DNA from: G963662675 sp963676845
GTDB lineage: Bacteria > Bacteroidota > Bacteroidia > Bacteroidales > Prolixibacteraceae
Assembly (NCBI GenBank): GCA_963676845.2
Contig: CAXXKK010000016.1
Coordinates: forward strand, 1-64,000
DNA: 64,000 nt
Reading direction: 5' to 3'
Below the pieces are notes generated by a model. It was given only the letters and a program-made list of their open reading frames with translations, was not told where the DNA came from and made no database searches. Below, piece after piece: positions 61,558 through 64,000 of this stretch. Positions within the stretch are counted from its first letter, which is position 1. Every line of letters starts with the position of its first letter. The translations under genes and the position numbers were made by a program.

Positions 61558-62826
61558 TTATTCGTTATCTGTTATTTCTTCATCCTGATCTTCAAAAAAC
61601 TTGTTGAATTGGCGCATAAACCAACTGTCAACATTGCCATTTTCCTGATCAGCTACCAGTTCACTCGCCCGTTTCTTTTTCTTTCCTGAGCGGCTTTTTT
61701 CTTTTTTCATTTCTTGCTTGACGGGTTCTGATTGTTTCTCTTTAAAGAACTCATCATTGAAAATATTTTCATTTTCATTTTCATTTTCTTCCAGGTTGAT
61801 ATCGCTTTCCATATTCTCAAGAACAAATTCTTCTTTTGGTTTTTGAGGCTGCAACAAGCTGTTTGGGTTCTTATTGAAACGAGTTGCAATAATGGTAACG
61901 CTAATCGTGTTCCCTAATTTTTTATCTACACCATTACCCCAAATGATATTGGCATCATCACCGGCTTTGTCTTGCAAAAATTCGATGATGTCACCAATCT
62001 CGCCCATGGTAATTTCATCTTCACCGGAAATAATATTCAACAGAATATCCTTGGTGCCAAAAATATCGTTGCTGTCCAAAAGTGGCGATTCCAAAGCCTT
62101 ATGGGTAGCATCCATAGCTCTTCCTTCACCTTCAGAAATTCCTGTTCCCATGATAAATACATCACTCCCCGACATCACAGTATTTACATCGGCAAAATCA
62201 ATGTTGATATTGCCGTGAACCGTAATGATTTCTGCAACACCTTTTACAGCTGTTCCAATAATGTCATCGGCTTTTTTGAATGCCTGAGAGGCAGGAAGAT
62301 TTCCATATATCTCGTGCAACTTTTCGTTGCTGACAACCAGCATGCTGTCTACATGTTCTTTCAGTCTCTCGACACCTTCCAGTGCTTGTTCGAAACGTCG
62401 TTTCCCTTCTGATGGAGATGGGACAGTAACCACTGCAATGGTTAGAATTTCAAGATCTTTAGCCAGTTTTGCAATCACCGGAGTCGCTCCAGTTCCTGTT
62501 CCTCCTCCCATGCCTGCTGTAATAAACAACATTTTCGTTGTTCCTTCCAATGCTTTTCTGACATCATCCAGGTTTTCAATGGCAGCCTGCTCTCCTTGTG
62601 CCGGTTTGTTCCCGGCACCACGTCCTTCTGTCAGGGTTACTCCCAGTTGTATTTTTACAGGAATAGGACTGGCTTCCAATACCTGTGCGTCTGTGTTGCA
62701 AATCAGGTAGTCAACTCCTTGAATTCCCTGGTTGTACATGTGATTAATAGCATTGCATCCGGCTCCTCCTATTCCAACTACTTTTATGATGGAAGATTCG
62801 ATTATTTCTATACCAAAGTCAATCAT
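61558..62826 (-). CDS. ftsZ: First FtsZ (divergent copy)
   Basis: The 422-residue tubulin-like GTPase forms the division ring. It begins MIDFGIEIIESSIIKVVGIG, has GGGTGTG at residues 107-113 and the catalytic T7 loop NIDFADVNTVM. It therefore should bind and hydrolyse GTP. It departs from usual FtsZ after T7: the RKSGVALMG block is replaced by SGSDVFIMGTG. The linker (about 320-375) is acidic, with an NENENENE stretch made by a DNA hexamer repeat. The tail is basic (GKKKKRAS), then FMRQFNKFFEDQDEE. It lies 18 bases after ftsA and 14 before the second ftsZ. Confidence 0.93.
   Translation of the reverse strand: MIDFGIEIIESSIIKVVGIGGAGCNAINHMYNQGIQGVDYLICNTDAQVLEASPIPVKIQLGVTLTEGRGAGNKPAQGEQAAIENLDDVRKALEGTTKMLFITAGMGGGTGTGATPVIAKLAKDLEILTIAVVTVPSPSEGKRRFEQALEGVERLKEHVDSMLVVSNEKLHEIYGNLPASQAFKKADDIIGTAVKGVAEIITVHGNINIDFADVNTVMSGSDVFIMGTGISEGEGRAMDATHKALESPLLDSNDIFGTKDILLNIISGEDEITMGEIGDIIEFLQDKAGDDANIIWGNGVDKKLGNTISVTIIATRFNKNPNSLLQPQKPKEEFVLENMESDINLEENENENENIFNDEFFKEKQSEPVKQEMKKEKSRSGKKKKRASELVADQENGNVDSWFMRQFNKFFEDQDEEITDNE
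61765..61788 (-). repeat. Four tandem ATTTTC hexamers inside the first ftsZ
   Basis: The plus strand has four exact copies of ATTTTC, which encode alternating Asn-Glu in the FtsZ linker. Unit gain or loss keeps the frame, so linker length could vary between strains. Confidence 0.8.
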
Positions 62827-62844
62827 AGGCGAAGGTTTTTGTTA

Positions 62845-64000
62845 TTAATGCATTTCGGTGTCCTGTTCTTCTTCAAAGAAAAGGGTAACCTGACGTACTA
62901 CTCCTTCTTTCATTTTAGAAATAATACCAGGTTGTGAACTTTTCGGTTTCTTTTTCTTTTTTGTTACCTGGCTTGATGTTTCATCAATTCCAGTGAGTAG
63001 TAGTCCAAGAACTGTTGCATATCTTGGGTCATTTAGTTTTTTCCAGTTGTTATCAAGGTTTAGTTGAGGTGTGCCAATGCGGACATCCAGACCAGTCTTG
63101 AATTTTATTAGTTGGTTTAGGTTTGGCATAAAAGCGCATCCTCCGGTGAGGACAATGCCTGCTCCAATTTTATCCAGATAACCTGTTTTTTCAACCTGAA
63201 AGAAGAAGGCTTCAATGATATCTTCCATGCGAGCCTGAATAATGTATGCCAGGCTTTGAAATGAAATCTCTTTGGGTTCCCAGCCGGAAATCCCAGGGAT
63301 GGTTACCACTTTGTCTTCCGGAGCAAATTCACCAATAGCCTGTCCAAATTGAACTTTTAGGGATTCTGCCTGTCGTAATGGAATTGAGCAACCTTCTTTT
63401 ATGTCATGAGTGACAACATTCCCTCCAAATGGTATCAATGAAGAATAGCACATGACCCCATCTAAATAAACAGCAATTTTTGTTGTTCCTCCACCGATGT
63501 CCAGAAGAATCACGCCTGCTTCTTTTTCATCTTCCGAAAGTAAAGCTTCTGATGATGCAAGAGGGTCGATCATGCTTTTACCAACGGTTACTGCAATTTG
63601 TTTAAAACAGGTTTTAATGTTTGAATCATATAGTTCAGGAGCAATAAGCAATTTGAAATTGGGCTTCCAGTTTTTCTCCAGTCATTCCTACAGGGTTCGG
63701 AATTCCAGCTTCCTGATCAACCGTGTACAGTTGAGGAATTGCATGGTATATTTTGTACCCGTTCGGTAGTTCGGTGTTTAGAGCTTGCTTCAATAGCGAA
63801 TCAACATCATTGTCTGTAACAATCCGGTTTTCATCAATGTATTTTTCACTTTTTTTAGGGAATGTCTTCAACTGTTGTCCCACAATATTGACGAATACTT
63901 CTTCAATATCATAGCCAGATGTATCTTCAATTTGGCGAATAACATTGTGAATTGCTTTTACGGTTTCTTCAATATTTAGGACCACTCCTCGCTTTACGCC
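62845..64000 (-). pseudogene. ftsA: FtsA, 5' end outside the window, one frameshift
   Basis: FtsA is the actin-like anchor that ties FtsZ to the membrane. The readable part begins GVKRGVVLNIEETVKAI at the right edge, so the true start lies beyond it. It includes the 1C domain region (IPQLYTVDQEAGIPNPVGM), the phosphate loop block VILLDIGGGTTKIAVY, VLTGGCAFMPNLNQL and a basic C-terminal amphipathic stretch (ISKMKEGVVRQVTLFFEEE). The frame breaks near 63648-63661: reading goes from EAQFQ to IAYCS and stops, while the next frame continues as LLIAPELYDSNIKT. One extra base explains it. ftsZ follows after 18 bases. Confidence 0.85.

Overview
The window looks like chromosomal DNA of a member of the Bacteroidota, most likely class Bacteroidia (Marinilabiliales/Prolixibacteraceae-like; the order is a guess). 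The reasons are the low GC content, the near absence of Shine-Dalgarno sites, TAnnTTTG-type -7 promoter boxes, a TonB receptor with an STN domain next to an ECF sigma factor and a DUF4249 lipoprotein, an ExbB/ExbD/ExbD set, an RprX/RprY-like two-component pair, DUF1573 and DUF2851 proteins, and a TlpA/DUF4369-type lipoprotein. No phage, insertion sequence or CRISPR array is seen.

Layout. 0-5.4 kb (minus strand): pnp, rpsO, a K+ channel with an RCK domain, and a DUF2851 protein. 5.6-8.1 kb: a VTT-family membrane protein and the divergent amrB/amrS pair. 8.1-9.85 kb: a small accessory patch with a palindromic element, an unknown 196-aa protein, a Nif11-like small protein and three tiny membrane ORFs. 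9.9-19.5 kb: housekeeping genes (pyrF, prfA, purM, der, era) with an AraC-type membrane regulator, an AIM24 protein and a SulP transporter. 19.8-22.1 kb: two tandem secreted CE1-like esterases. 22.3-27.3 kb: an M20 peptidase, an acyl-CoA dehydrogenase-like protein, a GIY-YIG gene bracketed by REP-like repeats, a SLOG-fold protein and kdsB. 27.5-32.4 kb: a four-gene operon (lone receiver, TPR/beta-barrel, HEAT-repeat membrane protein, processive GT2) that looks like an exopolysaccharide synthesis and export machine. 32.5-41.7 kb: MFS transporter, cyclophilin, gdhA, TatD, asparaginase, tRNA-Ser(GGA), ExbB/TM/ExbD/ExbD and pfkA. 41.8-49 kb: the two-component pair, a double DUF1573 protein, meaB, a TlpA-like lipoprotein and lpdA. 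49.3-59.5 kb: a lipoprotein, a serpin, then an ECF sigma / dual-membrane anti-sigma / TonB receptor / DUF4249 / MG2-like / small secreted protein operon. 59.5-64 kb (minus strand): division operon ftsA, ftsZ, a second ftsZ, and a yqeY-like gene.

How the genes work together. The clearest functional units are (i) the receiver-OMP-HEAT-GT2 operon with a good Bacteroidota promoter, (ii) the ECF-to-TonB envelope operon, in which a predicted anti-sigma spans both membranes, (iii) the ftsA-ftsZ-ftsZ cluster with two divergent FtsZ paralogs, and (iv) the two-component pair, whose promoter region carries an 11-bp-spaced direct repeat shared with the divergent DUF1573 gene.

Caution. Conserved genes are broken by small indels only in the first 3.4 kb and the last 4.5 kb (pnp three times, the K+ channel, yqeY, the second ftsZ, ftsA). 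About 55 kb in between shows none. This reads more like local sequence or assembly error than gene decay. No search was run: family names rest on motif recognition.
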